DNA of 64,000 nt from Corallococcus soli (lineage in GTDB: Bacteria; Myxococcota; Myxococcia; Myxococcales; Myxococcaceae): contig NZ_JAAIYO010000001.1 of the NCBI RefSeq assembly GCF_014930455.1, positions 1,426,001 to 1,490,000 of the forward strand, in the 5' to 3' direction. The position numbers and the translations under genes are program-made. Each line of letters starts with the position of its first letter. Within the stretch, counting starts at the first letter, position 1. The notes under the pieces were generated by a model, which was not told the DNA's origin, made no database searches, and was given only the letters and a program-made list of their open reading frames with translations. Positions 42,991 through 53,564 of this stretch are shown here, one piece after another.

Positions 42991-43599
42991 ATGAAACCCA
43001 GCTCAAGTGATGTGGCCTTCTCTCCGGCGGTGAAGCAGGTGCAGGGCGAGCGCGGCTCCAGGGCGGCGTATGCCCGGATGGAGCGCGCCGGGGGCTTCGA
43101 AACCGAGGTGACGGAGAGCCTGCGCGCGTTCCTGGCGCAGGTGGACACGGGATTCCTGGCGACCGCGAGCGCGGAGGGACAGCCCTACGTCCAGCATCGA
43201 GGGGGCCTCCGAGGCTTCATCCAGGCGCTCGATGATCACACGCTCGGGTTTGTCGATTTCGTGGGCAACCGCCAGTTCGTCTCGACGGGCAACCTGTCGG
43301 AGAACGATCGGGTCTGCCTGTTCCTCATCGACTATGCGCACCAGCGCCGCGTCAAGGTTTGGGGCACGGCGCGCGCCGTCCCCGCGACGGACGCACTGTT
43401 GTCTCGGTTCACCCCCACGGAGCCCCGGACGCGCCCCGAGCAGATCATCCTCATCACGGTGAGCGCCTGGGACGTGAACTGTCCGAAGCACATTCCCCAG
43501 AAGCTTGATGCGTCCGAGGTGGCCCAGGCGCTTCAGCGGCTGGAGAAGCGCATCGCGGAGCTGGAAGCAGAGAACCGCGACCTCAAGGCGGCGCTCTAA
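42991..43599 (+). CDS. Pyridoxamine 5'-phosphate oxidase-family flavin-binding protein
   Basis: The 202-residue protein has the split-barrel pattern of PNPOx-like FMN-binding proteins: FLAQVDTGFLATASAEGQPY, VQHRGGLRGFIQALDDHTLG, DFVGNRQFVSTGNL and VCLFLIDYAHQRRVKVWGTA. Residues 165-202 are a helical coiled segment (VAQALQRLEKRIAELEAENR). It may be an FMN-dependent reductase of unknown substrate; family members include redox sensors and stress reductases. ATG 42991 follows TGGAGGT. It is divergent from a LysR gene that probably controls it. Confidence 0.85.
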   Translation: MKPSSSDVAFSPAVKQVQGERGSRAAYARMERAGGFETEVTESLRAFLAQVDTGFLATASAEGQPYVQHRGGLRGFIQALDDHTLGFVDFVGNRQFVSTGNLSENDRVCLFLIDYAHQRRVKVWGTARAVPATDALLSRFTPTEPRTRPEQIILITVSAWDVNCPKHIPQKLDASEVAQALQRLEKRIAELEAENRDLKAAL

Positions 43600-43932
43600 C
43601 GCAGTGATGCGAAGCCAGGGGTACGGCCTCTTCCGGTCCTGCTCGTACCCGCTTCCATTGCCTGTCAAGAGGCCCGCCAGTGCACCTGCCCGTTGCAGGA
43701 CCGCGAGACGGGTGCGTACCGCGTCTACACGCAGCAAACGCTGGCGTACCGCTTTCTGAAGGGTTTGTGCAGCTGGAGTGTATGTCCAAGCCGCGTGTCT
43801 CCCATGCCACCACTGGACCGCACTCCCGAACACAATGACAGAGGTAGAATATCCAAAAGCAAAGATATATCATGCGTGCTTCCGGACGCGATTCGCGCGC
43901 CCGGAAGTAGTCAGTCATTGGGGGGAGTCCGC
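43600..43932. other. 333-bp non-coding gap with a hairpin and AT-rich tract
   Basis: The gap before the small exported gene contains an AT-rich stretch (43846-43872, near AGATATATC) and an inverted repeat, CTTCCGG (43879-43885) with CCGGAAG (43901-43907), around a CGCG-rich centre. It would be in the 5' region of the next mRNA. A frame through 43672-43760 (…CTCPLQDRETGAYRVYTQQT…) reads as protein-like, so the gap may contain a decayed coding fragment. No RNA gene is visible. Confidence 0.4.
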
Positions 43933-44316
43933 ATGAAGAAGACAAGGATGATGTTGGGCCTGTGCGTTGCGATGGGTCTTTCCACCGCCAGCTTCGCCGG
44001 CACCAAGGTGAGCAGTCCTGTCGTTGTGAATACCGTTGCCCGTACTTTCAGTGGCAGCCTGGGGTCGGCCCGCAACAGCGCGGACACCCAGCAGCTCCTG
44101 ATCTGTTACACGTTGACGAGTGGCACCACCGCGGTTTGCCAGGCGAGGGATGCCTCCGGCGTCAGCGTGAGCTGCACGACCACCAATGCCGCCCTGCTCG
44201 CGCAGGTCCGTTCGCTGAACTCGGACTCGTACCTGCAGGCCACCTACGACGTCTCGGGGAACTGCACGGACATCGTGGTCGGCACCGGCTCCTCCTTCGA
44301 GCCCAAGGTGCCCTGA
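43933..44316 (+). CDS. Small exported protein, 127 residues
   Basis: ATG 43933 follows GGGGGAG. A signal peptide (MKKTRMMLGLCVAMGLSTAS, cleavage near FA-GT) precedes a Ser/Thr-rich mature protein with four Cys (ICYTLTSGTTAVCQ, VSCTTTN, GNCTD), consistent with a disulfide-stabilised secreted protein. No family is recognised. It is probably co-transcribed with the next gene (29-bp gap). Confidence 0.65.
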   Translation: MKKTRMMLGLCVAMGLSTASFAGTKVSSPVVVNTVARTFSGSLGSARNSADTQQLLICYTLTSGTTAVCQARDASGVSVSCTTTNAALLAQVRSLNSDSYLQATYDVSGNCTDIVVGTGSSFEPKVP

Positions 44317-44345
44317 GCGGCCTCGGTTGAAGGCATCCCCACGCC

Positions 44346-44885
44346 ATGATTCCACTCAGCCGCACGCTCGTCGTGCTCAACCTGATGCTCTTTGGCGTGG
44401 GGCTTGCCCTCTTCGTGCAGGGGCAGCGCGCCTCCATTGGCTCCCAAGATCTCCAGGTCCGGCTGGAGCGGCTGGAGGGGCGCCTCGACCAGTTGCTCGC
44501 GCAGCGCCAGGGCCTCGCCGTGGCGCTGCCGGGTGCGCCCATTCCGGCGCCCGCCGCGCTGCCCGCGGACCTGGACGCGCGCTTCGAGCAGGCCGTGACC
44601 CGCGCGTTGCAGGCCCAGGCCTCCAGCGCCGGGCCCCGGGAGGACGCCCCGGCGTCCCAGAATCCGACCGTTCCCGCCCCGGAGAACGCCGCGGCCTGGG
44701 CCCGCGGCAACGAGGTGGTGGACCGGGCCCTCAACGCCCGCCAGTGGGGGGATGCCCAGGCACGTGAGCTGTCCGCGTCCATGTCGTCGCTCACGCCACA
44801 ACAGCAGCAGGATCTGCTGCGCCGGCTCATCGTGGCCATCAACGAGGGCCACCTGAAGGTGGAGACGCACGGCCCGTTCTTCTAG
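44346..44885 (+). CDS. Membrane-anchored coiled-coil protein
   Basis: The 179-residue protein has one N-terminal membrane helix (about 7-27), followed by a coiled coil (about 31-56; DLQVRLERLEGRLDQLLAQR) and an Ala/Pro-rich linker, then a helical C-terminus (SSLTPQQQQDLLRRLIVAIN). The arrangement suggests a small periplasmic scaffold anchored in the inner membrane. The function is unknown. It lies upstream of the VOC remnant on the opposite strand. Confidence 0.65.
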   Translation: MIPLSRTLVVLNLMLFGVGLALFVQGQRASIGSQDLQVRLERLEGRLDQLLAQRQGLAVALPGAPIPAPAALPADLDARFEQAVTRALQAQASSAGPREDAPASQNPTVPAPENAAAWARGNEVVDRALNARQWGDAQARELSASMSSLTPQQQQDLLRRLIVAINEGHLKVETHGPFF

Positions 44886-44906
44886 ACGGATAGACGGAAG
44901 CGACGG

Positions 44907-45065
44907 CTACCACCCTTCCGCCGCCTGCTTCAGCGCGGTGATGTGCAGCTTCACCCCCGTCATCATCGCGCGCATGACGCGGTCCCGCTTCGCCGCGTCC
45001 GGATCCATCAGCACCCCCTGCATGCCGGTGGGGACAGGCTGCCAGGACTGCCCGAAGCGGCGGCC
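44907..45065 (-). pseudogene. C-terminal remnant of a VOC/PhnB-like protein
   Basis: Read leftward, the frame ending at stop 44907 gives QSWQPVPTGMQGVLMDPDAA then KRDRVMRAMMTGVKLHITAL. This is close to the C-terminus of the 3-demethylubiquinone methyltransferase-like/PhnB VOC family (typical pattern W-Q-x-V-P-x...L-x-D-P-D-x-x-K-x-x-R-V-x-x-A-M-x...I). Upstream of about 45062 the frame is random-looking, with no start or upstream half. It is therefore a truncated relic. Only the final 50 residues survive. Confidence 0.7.
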
Positions 45066-45373
45066 TTCCAGGCACTCCCTGCCCAGCCTGGCCCTCCCTC
45101 GAACCGGGCATGCACCCCCTTCCGGCTTTCCGGACGAAATCAAGGGGCATGTCAGACGCCCCGGGCACAGTGGATCCCGGGTGCAGGACGGGCGGGGTCG
45201 GGGAGCTGGCGGCAAGAGGGCGGCACATGGAGCAAGAGCACTTCGCGCTGGGCGGTGTTCCGGGGACGGACGGGGAGGGTTCCTCTCGCGGTTCCATCCC
45301 GCTGCGGACGCGCCGTACGGATGTGGGACGGGAACTGTCGTCGCGGGAGCGCGCCGCTACAGTGCGCCCCGTC

Positions 45374-47620
45374 GTGAGCGCCACCCCCGCCCTCCTTGCG
45401 TCCGTCGCCGTTGGCCGTCCCGTGCGCGGGGAGTTCACCTACCTGGTGCCGGACGCGCTCGCGGGCAGCCTGGCCCCGGGCCAGCGCGTGCTCGTGCCCT
45501 TTGGCCGGGGCATGGCGCTGGGCTTCTACCTGGGGCCCGCCAACGCGCCGGTGGAAGGCGGCGTCCGGCTCAAGCCCATCCAGCGCGTGCTGGAGGACTC
45601 GCCGTCGCTGCCCAAGGACCTCATCGCGCTCTTGCGCTTCGCGGCCGAGCACTACCGCCACCCGCTGGGCGAGGTCATCCGCGGCGCGCTGCCGCCGGGC
45701 CTCTCCACCGCGGTGGACGAGAAGGCGGCGAAGGCGGACGTGCAGCACTTCGCGGAGGCGCTCGTCACGGAGGTGCCGCCGCAGCTCAACCGCGCCCCGG
45801 CGCAGGCCGCCGCGCTCCAGTACCTGCTGGCGGTGGGCGGACGCGCGCAGTTGGAGGAGGTGGCGCACGCCATCCCCGGCGCGCGGGAGACGCTCAAGAA
45901 GCTGGCGGCGCGCGGGATGGTGAAGCTGGTGGAGGTGGTGCTGGAGCCCGGCGTGCGCGAGGGCCTCATCCAGGGCCGCCCGGACCGGCTCACCCCGGAG
46001 CAGGACGCGGCGGTGCGCGAGCTCCAGGGCGCGGTGGACGCCGGGGGCTTCCAGCCGTACCTCCTGCACGGCGTCACCGGCAGCGGCAAGACGGAGGTGT
46101 ACCTGCGCGCGGTGGAGCACGCGCTGGCGCAGGGCAAGGGCAGCCTGGTGCTGGTGCCGGAGATCGCCCTGACGCCGCAGCTCGTGGGGCGCTTCCGCAG
46201 CCGCTTCGGCGGGGACGTGGCGGTGCTGCACTCGGGGCTGAAGGACCGGGAGCGGCTTTTCCACTGGCAGGCCCTGCGCAAGGGCACGGTGAAGATCGCC
46301 GTGGGCGTGCGCTCGGCGGTGTTCGCGCCGGTGGAGAACCTGGGGCTCATCGTCGTGGACGAGGAGCACGACCCGTCCTTCAAGCAGGACGAGAAGCTGC
46401 GCTATCAGGCGCGCGACCTGGCGGTGGTGCGCGGCAAGCAGGCCGGCGCGGTGGTGGTGCTGGGCTCGGCCACGCCCGCGCTGGAGACGCTCCAGAACGC
46501 GCGCGCGGGGCGCTACAAGCTGCTGGAACTCAAGAGCCGCGTGGATGACCGGCCCATGCCCACCATCAGCCTGGTGGACCTGCGCGTGGAGCGTCCGCGC
46601 GAGGGGCAGGTGACGGAAGAGGCGCCCATCCTGAGCCCGCAGATGCTCCAGGCGATGGAGGAGACGGTGGCCAAGGGGCAACAGGTCATCCTGTTCCTCA
46701 ACCGCCGGGGCCACAGCACCATCCTCCTGTGCGAGGTGTGCGGCCTGTCGCTCAAGTGCCACGACTGCGACGTGTGCATGACGCACCACCGCTCCCAGAA
46801 CCGGGTGGTGTGCCACTACTGCGGCGTGGCGTTCCCGGTGCCTGCCAGCTGCCGCGAGTGCACGGGCCCGCTGCTCAAGCTGGGCATCGGCACGGAGCGC
46901 GTGGAGGCGGAGGTCTCCGAAAGGCTGCCTGGCGCGCGCGTGGCGCGGTTGGACCGGGACTCGGCGACGAGCGCGGAGCGGCTGACGGAGTTGCTGGCGT
47001 CGTTCGCGCGCCGGGAGCTCGACGTCCTGGTGGGCACGCAGATGGTGGCCAAGGGGCACGACTTCCCGGGCGTGACGCTGGTGTGCGTGGTGATGGCGGA
47101 CACGTCGCTGGCCATCCCCGACTTCCGGGCCTCGGAGCGCACCTTCCACCTGCTCACCCAGGTGGCGGGGCGGGCGGGGCGCGGCAAGGACCCGGGCCGG
47201 GTGCTGGTGCAGACCTACAACCCGGACGCGGAGCCGGTGAAGCGGATGCTGGCGCACGACTTCGACGGGTTCGCCAGGCAGGAGCTGGAGTGGCGCAAGG
47301 CGCTGGCCTACCCGCCCTTCGCGCGCATGGCGGCCGTCCGGCTGGAAGGGGAGCACCCCGAGCAGACCGCCAGCGTGGCGCGCTTCCTGGGGAACCTGGT
47401 GGGTCGCCACATGCCGCCGGCCTCCGTGGGGGTGCGCCTGCTGGGGCCCGCCCTGGCGCCCATCGCCCGAATCCGGGGCAAGACGCGCTGGCAGCTCCTG
47501 CTCAAGGCGCCGACGCATGCGGCGCTTGCCCCACTGCTCGCCCGGTTGGAGGCGGCCTTGGCGGATGTGCCATCCGGGGTGAGGGTCGTCATCGACGTGG
47601 ATCCCGGGGCCATGATGTAG
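45374..47620 (+). CDS. priA: Primosomal protein N' (replication restart helicase) PriA
   Basis: The 748-residue protein uses GTG 45374 (the longer frame from 45110 is unsupported and overlaps the VOC remnant). Order: 3'-DNA-binding domain (about 1-110), a winged-helix region, helicase lobe 1 with Walker A (GVTGSGKTEVYLR, K239) and DEEH (D329), a zinc region (453-500; CEVCGLSLKCHDCDVC, VVCHYCGVAFPVPASCREC), helicase lobe 2, and a C-terminal domain. It restarts collapsed replication forks by loading DnaB. The second gene starts 15 bp after its stop, so the two are likely an operon. Confidence 0.96.
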   Translation: MSATPALLASVAVGRPVRGEFTYLVPDALAGSLAPGQRVLVPFGRGMALGFYLGPANAPVEGGVRLKPIQRVLEDSPSLPKDLIALLRFAAEHYRHPLGEVIRGALPPGLSTAVDEKAAKADVQHFAEALVTEVPPQLNRAPAQAAALQYLLAVGGRAQLEEVAHAIPGARETLKKLAARGMVKLVEVVLEPGVREGLIQGRPDRLTPEQDAAVRELQGAVDAGGFQPYLLHGVTGSGKTEVYLRAVEHALAQGKGSLVLVPEIALTPQLVGRFRSRFGGDVAVLHSGLKDRERLFHWQALRKGTVKIAVGVRSAVFAPVENLGLIVVDEEHDPSFKQDEKLRYQARDLAVVRGKQAGAVVVLGSATPALETLQNARAGRYKLLELKSRVDDRPMPTISLVDLRVERPREGQVTEEAPILSPQMLQAMEETVAKGQQVILFLNRRGHSTILLCEVCGLSLKCHDCDVCMTHHRSQNRVVCHYCGVAFPVPASCRECTGPLLKLGIGTERVEAEVSERLPGARVARLDRDSATSAERLTELLASFARRELDVLVGTQMVAKGHDFPGVTLVCVVMADTSLAIPDFRASERTFHLLTQVAGRAGRGKDPGRVLVQTYNPDAEPVKRMLAHDFDGFARQELEWRKALAYPPFARMAAVRLEGEHPEQTASVARFLGNLVGRHMPPASVGVRLLGPALAPIARIRGKTRWQLLLKAPTHAALAPLLARLEAALADVPSGVRVVIDVDPGAMM

Positions 47621-47635
47621 AGTGTCCGCCCCCCC

Positions 47636-50600
47636 ATGGGCGCCTCGGTCCTCCTCGTACACGACGACATCGCCACCATCGCCGCCGTCCGGCGATTGCT
47701 GTCCCGCGAAGGGCACGAGGTCATCCTCGCCACCTCCGCCGCGGACGCACTCATTGCCTTCGGGCACCACCTGCCAGAACTCATCGTGCTCGCCCCTGGG
47801 GTGGAGAGCGGGCGCGGACGCGTGGTGCTGGAGGAGTTGCTCCAGCACCCGGACGGCCACAAGGCCCGGGTGCTGCTGCTGAGCGAAGCCATCGAGGGCT
47901 TCAGCGCCCCGGTCGCGCCGCTGCCGCTGGACGGGCCCGGCTTCGTGACGCTGGTGGACACGTTGATCCGCGCGCCCGCGGAGGCGGACGGCTGGCGCGT
48001 GGTGGAGAACCGGACGCTCGCGGAGCCCGCGCGGGGCAGCGGCCCCGGTTCGGAGGAGACGTGGCACGCGACGACGGCGCACGCGGTGGGCGGAGACCCG
48101 GCGCTGGCCAACGCGCTGTTCGGGGACCTGGCGCCGCTGAACCAGACGGACTGGGAAGTGGCGGCGATGACGCGCGAGGAGCGCAGCGCGCACGTCGTCC
48201 ACCAGCAGCGTGAGCAGAGCACGCACCTGGCGATGAACGTCGCGCTGGAGCAGGCGCACCTGGAGGTGGAAGCGGAGGCGATGGCGTCCATCGACTCGGC
48301 GCTGTCGGTGGGCACGGCGTCTTCTTCCGCGTCGGCGTGGAAGGGCGGCTCGTCCGGCGCGGACACCGGGGAGGCCTGGGGCGAGGGCGATCCGGACGCG
48401 GACATCGGGCAGGAGTGGGACGCGGATCCGGACGCGCCCCGGAAGAGCGCGGCGGCGGCGTTTCCTCCGGTGCCCGACGGACGGGCCCCGCAGGAGCGCG
48501 CGACGTTGCGCTTCCCCTTCCCGAACGAGGTGGTGCCGAGCGCCGGGGCGAAGTCGGCGGAGGCGGATCCGCTGGCGGTCACGGAGGACTTCGACGCGGA
48601 GCTGCGCGCGGACGCGGAGCGGCTGTCCCGCGAGCAGGGGGCGGAGGCGGGGCTCCCCTCGGGGAAGCTCGCGTTCCGGGAGGAGCGCCTCACCCCGCCA
48701 GGGCTGCGGCCGGTGAAGCCCACGCCCAGGCTGGGGGACGAGGACTTCTTCGACGTCGACTCGGACGACGTCCCTGGCATGGCGCCCGAGGCGAAGATCC
48801 CCGTGCGAGAGGGCGCGGAGCCGCTGGCCTGGACGGAGCTGGCGCCGGATCCCGAGCTGGAAGCGCGCCGCACGGCTTCGGACGGAGCGTCCGCGTCGGC
48901 GGCCTTCGATGAGACGGACTTCGGTTCGGTCGCGGACGACGTGGCGAAAGAAGAGCGTGCCGCCGCGGCAGGCGCCGCCGGTGGGACGGACGACGCGGAG
49001 CCGACCCGGGAGGAGTTGGAAGCAGCGGGGCTGTCCACGGACGAGGACGCGGATCCGACCGACGAGGAGCTGGCTGCGGCGGGGCTGTCCACGGGCGACG
49101 GCGACGCGGCGACGGAACCGACCGCGGAGGAGCTGGCGGCAGCGGGCCTGTCGAACTGGGACGTGCTGGAGGCGGAGCTCAAGGCCTCCGCGGAGGCTCG
49201 GGACCAGGAGGGTGGGGCGACCGACGATGAAGAGACCCGGGGCGCCGCGAAGCCGGTGGCGACTCCCGCGCCCGTGAAGCCGGTGGGCGCGGACTGGTTC
49301 GACTCCGAGACGGTCGATGACGACGCGAAGGCGCCGTCGGCGGAAGGTGCCCGTCCGCTCGCGGGGGCGGAGTCGCGGGATGCCTCGGCGTCACGCGCGG
49401 ATGCGAAGACGGAGACGCGCGAAGCGGCGGGGGCGGGTGATGGTGATGCTACCTCGCGCACGGATGACGACGCGAAGTCGGACCATGCGGCCACGGAACC
49501 CGCGCCGAGCGATGCGTCGCGCGTGAGCGGCGCCGCATCGCGCCCAGGTGGATGGGAAGCGAGTCGTACGGTCCCGGGTTCATCGACCTCCAAGCAGGGA
49601 GGGCTCCTCTGGTCGAACAGGCCGCGCCCCGCGAGCACCGGCGTCCAGGAACCTGCCGCGCCTTTCGCCAGGGCCGTGGAGGTTGAGGCGAAGGCGGAGG
49701 TCGGACCTGGACCCGAGGCAGGCGCGAAGGCGCAGGCCGCGCTGACGCAGGACGCTGGCGCGAAGAAGGATGCGGGCGCGAAGCAGGACGCTGTTTCGGC
49801 GGACGAGTCCGAGGCCAGCTCGCAACTGGAAGTCGAGCTGGAGTCCCTGCGCGAGGAGCTGGCGCAGGCCTACGCCCTCATCCAGGAGGCGGAGGCCCGC
49901 GCGGCGGACGCGGAGTCCCTGGCCGAGGCGGAGCAGACGCTTCGCATTGAACTGGAGGAGCGCGTCGCGAGCGAAGCGCGAGCGCGCGAGGATGCCCGGC
50001 TCGAAGCGGACGCGGAGGTCGAGGCCCGCAGCTCCGTGGAGGTGCGCGCCGAAGCGGAGGTCCACGCCCGTGCACGCGCCGAGTCCCTGCTGAAGCAGGC
50101 CTCGGCGGCCCACGCGGATTCGGAAGTCCGGGCCGTGTCGGCGACGCAGGCCCTGGCGGAGGTGGAGGCCCGGCTCGCGTCCGAAGCGGGTGGACGGGTG
50201 GACGCCGAGTCCCGAGCGGATTCGGAAGAGCGTGCGCGCCGCGAAGCCGAGGCCGTCGCGGAGATGGCGCGGCTCGAACTCGTCGAGCTTGAGAAGCGCA
50301 TGGCCTCGGAGGTCCAGGCGCGCGAGGAGGCTGAACGCCTCGCACGGCAGGAGACCCAGGCCCGCGCGGAGGCCGAAGCTCGCGCCGAACTGGAGCAGGC
50401 AGCCCGCACCGAAGCGGAAGCCCGGGCCGAAGCAGAGGCCGAAGCGCGAATCGTGGCGGAAGCCCGCGCCAACGCGGAAGCCGAGGCTCGCCTCGCGGCG
50501 GAGGCTCGCGCCGAAGCCGAAACCACGGCCCGCGAGGAGTCCCGGCGGCGAGCGGAGACCGAAGCCCGGGCCCGGGAGGAGCTGGAGACCCGCGACGGCA

Positions 50601-53512
50601 AGGAGGCCGCGCTCCGTGCGGACCTGGAGGCCCGGCGCGCCGAGGCCGAAGCCCGGGCCGACGCCGAGTCGAAGGCACGGGTCGCCGCCGAAGCAAAGGT
50701 GAAGCACTCCGCGCAGGCGCTGTCGCTGGTGGAGGTGCGAGCACACCAACTGGCCCAATCGCTGGCCCAGTCCGAAGCGAAGGGGAAGCAGGCGGCCCAG
50801 ACGTTGGCGCAGGCTGAGGGCCGGGCGCAGCAGGCCGCGCAGGCGCTGGCGCAGGCCGAAGCGAAGGCGACGCAGTCCACCCAGACGCTGGCGCAGGTGG
50901 AAGCGCGAGCCCAGCAACTTGCGCAGGTGCTGCTGCAGGCCGAAGCGAAGGCGAGGCAGTCCGCCCAGACGCTCGCGCAGGCGGAAGGTCGTGCCGCGCA
51001 AGCGGAGGAGTCCCGAGCCAGCGCCGAAGCCCGGGCGGAGCAGGCCGAGGAGTCCCGGAAGCAGACCGAGGCCACCGCCGCGAAGTCCGGAGAGGCCCTG
51101 GCGGATGCGGAAGCGCGGGCCGCGCGGGCCGAGGAAGCCCTGACGCAGGCCCACGCCCGAGCGGAGCAGTCGGAGGAGGTCCGCAAGCGGACCGAGGCGC
51201 AGTTCGCTGAGACCATGGGCCAGGCCAACGCCCGCATGGAGCAGCTCAAGCAGGCGCGCCAGCGGGCCGAGGCGAAGGCCGCCCAGCCCGCCGAGGCCCT
51301 GCTCCAGTCGGAAGCCCGGGTGGAGCAACTGACGCGGGCCCTGAAGCAGGCCGAAGCCCGCGTGAGCGAGCTGTCGGACGCAGTGAAGCGCGCTGAAGCG
51401 CAGGCCCTGGAGGCAGCGCAGGCACGAGACGCCAGCGCCGAACAGCTCGCGCGGGCGACGGCCCAGGCAGAGGCCCTCACCGAACAGCTCGCGCTGACCC
51501 AGGCCGGGACGAAGAGCCAGTCGGATCAGCTCACGCAGGCGGAAGCCCGCATCGAGCAGCTCACTCAAGCCCAAACGCAGGCGGAAGCCCGCATCGAACA
51601 GCTCACGCACGCCCAGGCGCAGGCGGAGGCGCGCGCGGAGCAGCTCACGCAAACGCTGGCCCAGGCGGAGGGTCGGGCGGATCAGCTCCAGCAGGAACGG
51701 AGCGAAGCGGAAGCGCGCGCGGAGCAGCTCACGCAGGCGCGGACCGAAGCCGAACACCGCGTCGAACAGCTCACGAAGGCGCAGGCCGAACTCCAGGCCC
51801 GGGCGGATCAGCTCACGCAGGCGCTGGCCCAGGCGGAGTCCCGCGCCGAGCAGTCCACCCACGCCCAGACCGACGCGACCAGCCGCGCGGATGAACTCGC
51901 GCGTGCCCAGGCCGAAGCGCGGGCACACGCGGCCCAGGCCGAACAGGCGCTGGAGGAGGCCACCCGTCTGCGCGCCGAAGCGGAGGCTCGCGCCGAACAG
52001 CAGACGAAGGCCCGCGAGGACGCGGAGGCCCGGGCCCTGAAGGCCGAACAGAAGGCCACCGAGTCCACCGCGAAGGCCACGGCCGAGGGCCGCCACCGCA
52101 CCGTGCTGGAGGTCCGCCTCGACTCCGAGGCCCGGGCGCGCAAGGACATCGAAGAGCGCATCGAAACCGAGTCCCAGGCCCGCACCGCCGCGGAGGCCCG
52201 CCTCGCCGCCGAAACCCAGGCGCGCGCGGACGCGGAGGCCCGCCTCCAGTCGGAGGCCGCCGCCCTCACGCAGGCCCGCGACACCCTCCAGGCCCAGCTC
52301 GAACAGCTCCGTGAGGAACTCACCCGCGAGCGCGAAGCCCGCGTGAAGCTGGAGGCGGACGCCGTCGAGCAGCGCCTCCAGACCGACCGCGAGCGCGAAC
52401 AACTGGAGGCCCGCGCGCAGCGGGACGCGGAGGAGGCCGCGGCGCAGGCCCGGGCCTCGCTGCTGCCGCTCGAATCGCCGGGCCGCCCGGAGATGGCGGT
52501 GGCGCGCAGCGGCAGCCTCACCCAGGAGGGGCTCGCGCGCCTCGTCCTGCGGCTGTGCGACGCGCGCATGGAAGTGCGCCTGGAGCTCAAGGTGATGAAC
52601 GCGCTGCGCGTGCTGTGGCTGCGCGACGGCGCGCTGGTGGGCGCCGCGTCCTCGGCGCAGGGTGAATCCCTCATCGACCGCGCCCGGGCGGACGGCCTCA
52701 TCGACGCGCGCCAGGAGGCGGAGCTGCGGCTGGTGCGCAGCGCCACCACGGGCACGCTGCTGGAGGCCCTGCGCGGCAGAGGCTACGTGCGCGAAGCCGA
52801 ATCCGTCCCGCTGGTGCAGCGCTACACCGAACAGGTCTTCCTGGACGCGCTCGCGGAGCCCTCCACGCTCTACCGGCTGGTGCAGGAGCCCGCGCCCCAC
52901 GAGGTGGCGCTGGCCGCCGCCACGCGCCCACCACTGCACCTGCTGGCCGAGGGCCTGCGCAACACCCTCACCGCGGAGTCCCTGCTGGACGCGGCGGGCT
53001 CGCTGCGTGCGCACGTGGCGCGCGGCGACGCGCACGTCGCCCCCGCGGACTTCGGAATCACCGGGCGCGAACTCCAGCTCCTCCAGGGCGTGGACGGGGA
53101 GCGCACGCTGGAGATGCTGCTCCTGAGCGCGGGGCTGCCCCAGGACGGCGCGCTCAAGACGCTCGCGGTGGCGCGGACGCTGGGGCTCATCGTGCTGCAC
53201 CCGCCGGCGGACGACGCCATGGGGGACCTGCCCCCGGAGCTGGACGTGCACCGCCTGGAGGCCAAGTTCGAGGAGATCCAGGAGGCGGACTACTTCACGG
53301 TGCTGGGGCTCGCGCGCTCCGCCGGAAGCGAGGAGGTCAAGCGGGCGTACGCCCTCCTGGCCGCCGAGTTCCACCCCCTGCGCTTCGCCGGCCATCCGGA
53401 CCCCGCCCTCCAACACCGCGCACAGCAGATTCGCGCCGTGCTGACGGAGGCCGCCCGGGCGCTGGGGGATGACCGGCTGCGAGGGGAGTACGCCCGTAAT
53501 CTGCTCGACTGA
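47636..53512 (+). CDS. Giant pseudo-receiver/coiled-coil/DUF4388/J-like protein, 1958 residues
   Basis: Residues 1-120 resemble a response-regulator receiver ([20 protein letters not shown]), but the phosphoacceptor position reads [13 protein letters not shown], so the Asp is lost: a pseudo-receiver. An acidic Ala/Asp/Glu linker follows, with three copies of T-x-EEL-x-AAGLS at 456-507. Residues about 728-1609 are one coiled coil rich in EARAEAE and [12 protein letters not shown]. Then comes a DUF4388/PatA-like region (about 1621-1730; [20 protein letters not shown]) and a J-domain-like tail (about 1880-1958; [20 protein letters not shown]). In the tail HPD is HPL, so Hsp70 stimulation is doubtful. 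The layout recalls the motility scaffolds AglZ and FrzS, but sequence homology was not tested. It follows priA by 15 bp. Confidence 0.85.
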   Translation: MGASVLLVHDDIATIAAVRRLLSREGHEVILATSAADALIAFGHHLPELIVLAPGVESGRGRVVLEELLQHPDGHKARVLLLSEAIEGFSAPVAPLPLDGPGFVTLVDTLIRAPAEADGWRVVENRTLAEPARGSGPGSEETWHATTAHAVGGDPALANALFGDLAPLNQTDWEVAAMTREERSAHVVHQQREQSTHLAMNVALEQAHLEVEAEAMASIDSALSVGTASSSASAWKGGSSGADTGEAWGEGDPDADIGQEWDADPDAPRKSAAAAFPPVPDGRAPQERATLRFPFPNEVVPSAGAKSAEADPLAVTEDFDAELRADAERLSREQGAEAGLPSGKLAFREERLTPPGLRPVKPTPRLGDEDFFDVDSDDVPGMAPEAKIPVREGAEPLAWTELAPDPELEARRTASDGASASAAFDETDFGSVADDVAKEERAAAAGAAGGTDDAEPTREELEAAGLSTDEDADPTDEELAAAGLSTGDGDAATEPTAEELAAAGLSNWDVLEAELKASAEARDQEGGATDDEETRGAAKPVATPAPVKPVGADWFDSETVDDDAKAPSAEGARPLAGAESRDASASRADAKTETREAAGAGDGDATSRTDDDAKSDHAATEPAPSDASRVSGAASRPGGWEASRTVPGSSTSKQGGLLWSNRPRPASTGVQEPAAPFARAVEVEAKAEVGPGPEAGAKAQAALTQDAGAKKDAGAKQDAVSADESEASSQLEVELESLREELAQAYALIQEAEARAADAESLAEAEQTLRIELEERVASEARAREDARLEADAEVEARSSVEVRAEAEVHARARAESLLKQASAAHADSEVRAVSATQALAEVEARLASEAGGRVDAESRADSEERARREAEAVAEMARLELVELEKRMASEVQAREEAERLARQETQARAEAEARAELEQAARTEAEARAEAEAEARIVAEARANAEAEARLAAEARAEAETTAREESRRRAETEARAREELETRDGKEAALRADLEARRAEAEARADAESKARVAAEAKVKHSAQALSLVEVRAHQLAQSLAQSEAKGKQAAQTLAQAEGRAQQAAQALAQAEAKATQSTQTLAQVEARAQQLAQVLLQAEAKARQSAQTLAQAEGRAAQAEESRASAEARAEQAEESRKQTEATAAKSGEALADAEARAARAEEALTQAHARAEQSEEVRKRTEAQFAETMGQANARMEQLKQARQRAEAKAAQPAEALLQSEARVEQLTRALKQAEARVSELSDAVKRAEAQALEAAQARDASAEQLARATAQAEALTEQLALTQAGTKSQSDQLTQAEARIEQLTQAQTQAEARIEQLTHAQAQAEARAEQLTQTLAQAEGRADQLQQERSEAEARAEQLTQARTEAEHRVEQLTKAQAELQARADQLTQALAQAESRAEQSTHAQTDATSRADELARAQAEARAHAAQAEQALEEATRLRAEAEARAEQQTKAREDAEARALKAEQKATESTAKATAEGRHRTVLEVRLDSEARARKDIEERIETESQARTAAEARLAAETQARADAEARLQSEAAALTQARDTLQAQLEQLREELTREREARVKLEADAVEQRLQTDREREQLEARAQRDAEEAAAQARASLLPLESPGRPEMAVARSGSLTQEGLARLVLRLCDARMEVRLELKVMNALRVLWLRDGALVGAASSAQGESLIDRARADGLIDARQEAELRLVRSATTGTLLEALRGRGYVREAESVPLVQRYTEQVFLDALAEPSTLYRLVQEPAPHEVALAAATRPPLHLLAEGLRNTLTAESLLDAAGSLRAHVARGDAHVAPADFGITGRELQLLQGVDGERTLEMLLLSAGLPQDGALKTLAVARTLGLIVLHPPADDAMGDLPPELDVHRLEAKFEEIQEADYFTVLGLARSAGSEEVKRAYALLAAEFHPLRFAGHPDPALQHRAQQIRAVLTEAARALGDDRLRGEYARNLLD
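49818..52460 (+). repeat. Heptad-repeat coiled-coil tract inside the giant receiver gene
   Basis: About 880 codons of nearly continuous Ala/Glu/Gln/Arg-rich heptads. The DNA is quasi-repetitive: blocks of CAGGCGCAGGCGGAAGC-like units recur many times, and short direct repeats such as GAGCAGCTCACG appear repeatedly between 51.5 and 51.9 kb. This creates open frames on both strands and potential recombination sites that could change coil length. Confidence 0.7.
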
Positions 53513-53564
53513 AGCCCCGTGGGGACGGTTGCCCGTCGCGGTCCGGTGGGGTTAAGAGTGCCCC

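Noticed and set aside
45152-48259. A 1035-codon minus-strand frame across priA
   Set aside because: Arg/His/Leu-rich shadow of priA and the following gene; PriA motifs are intact on the plus strand.
49580-53416. A 1278-codon open frame on the minus strand opposite the giant coiled-coil gene
   Set aside because: It exists because the GC-rich, repetitive coiled-coil codons leave the opposite frame without stops. Its translation is Leu/Arg/Gly-rich with no domain, and it lacks a ribosome site.
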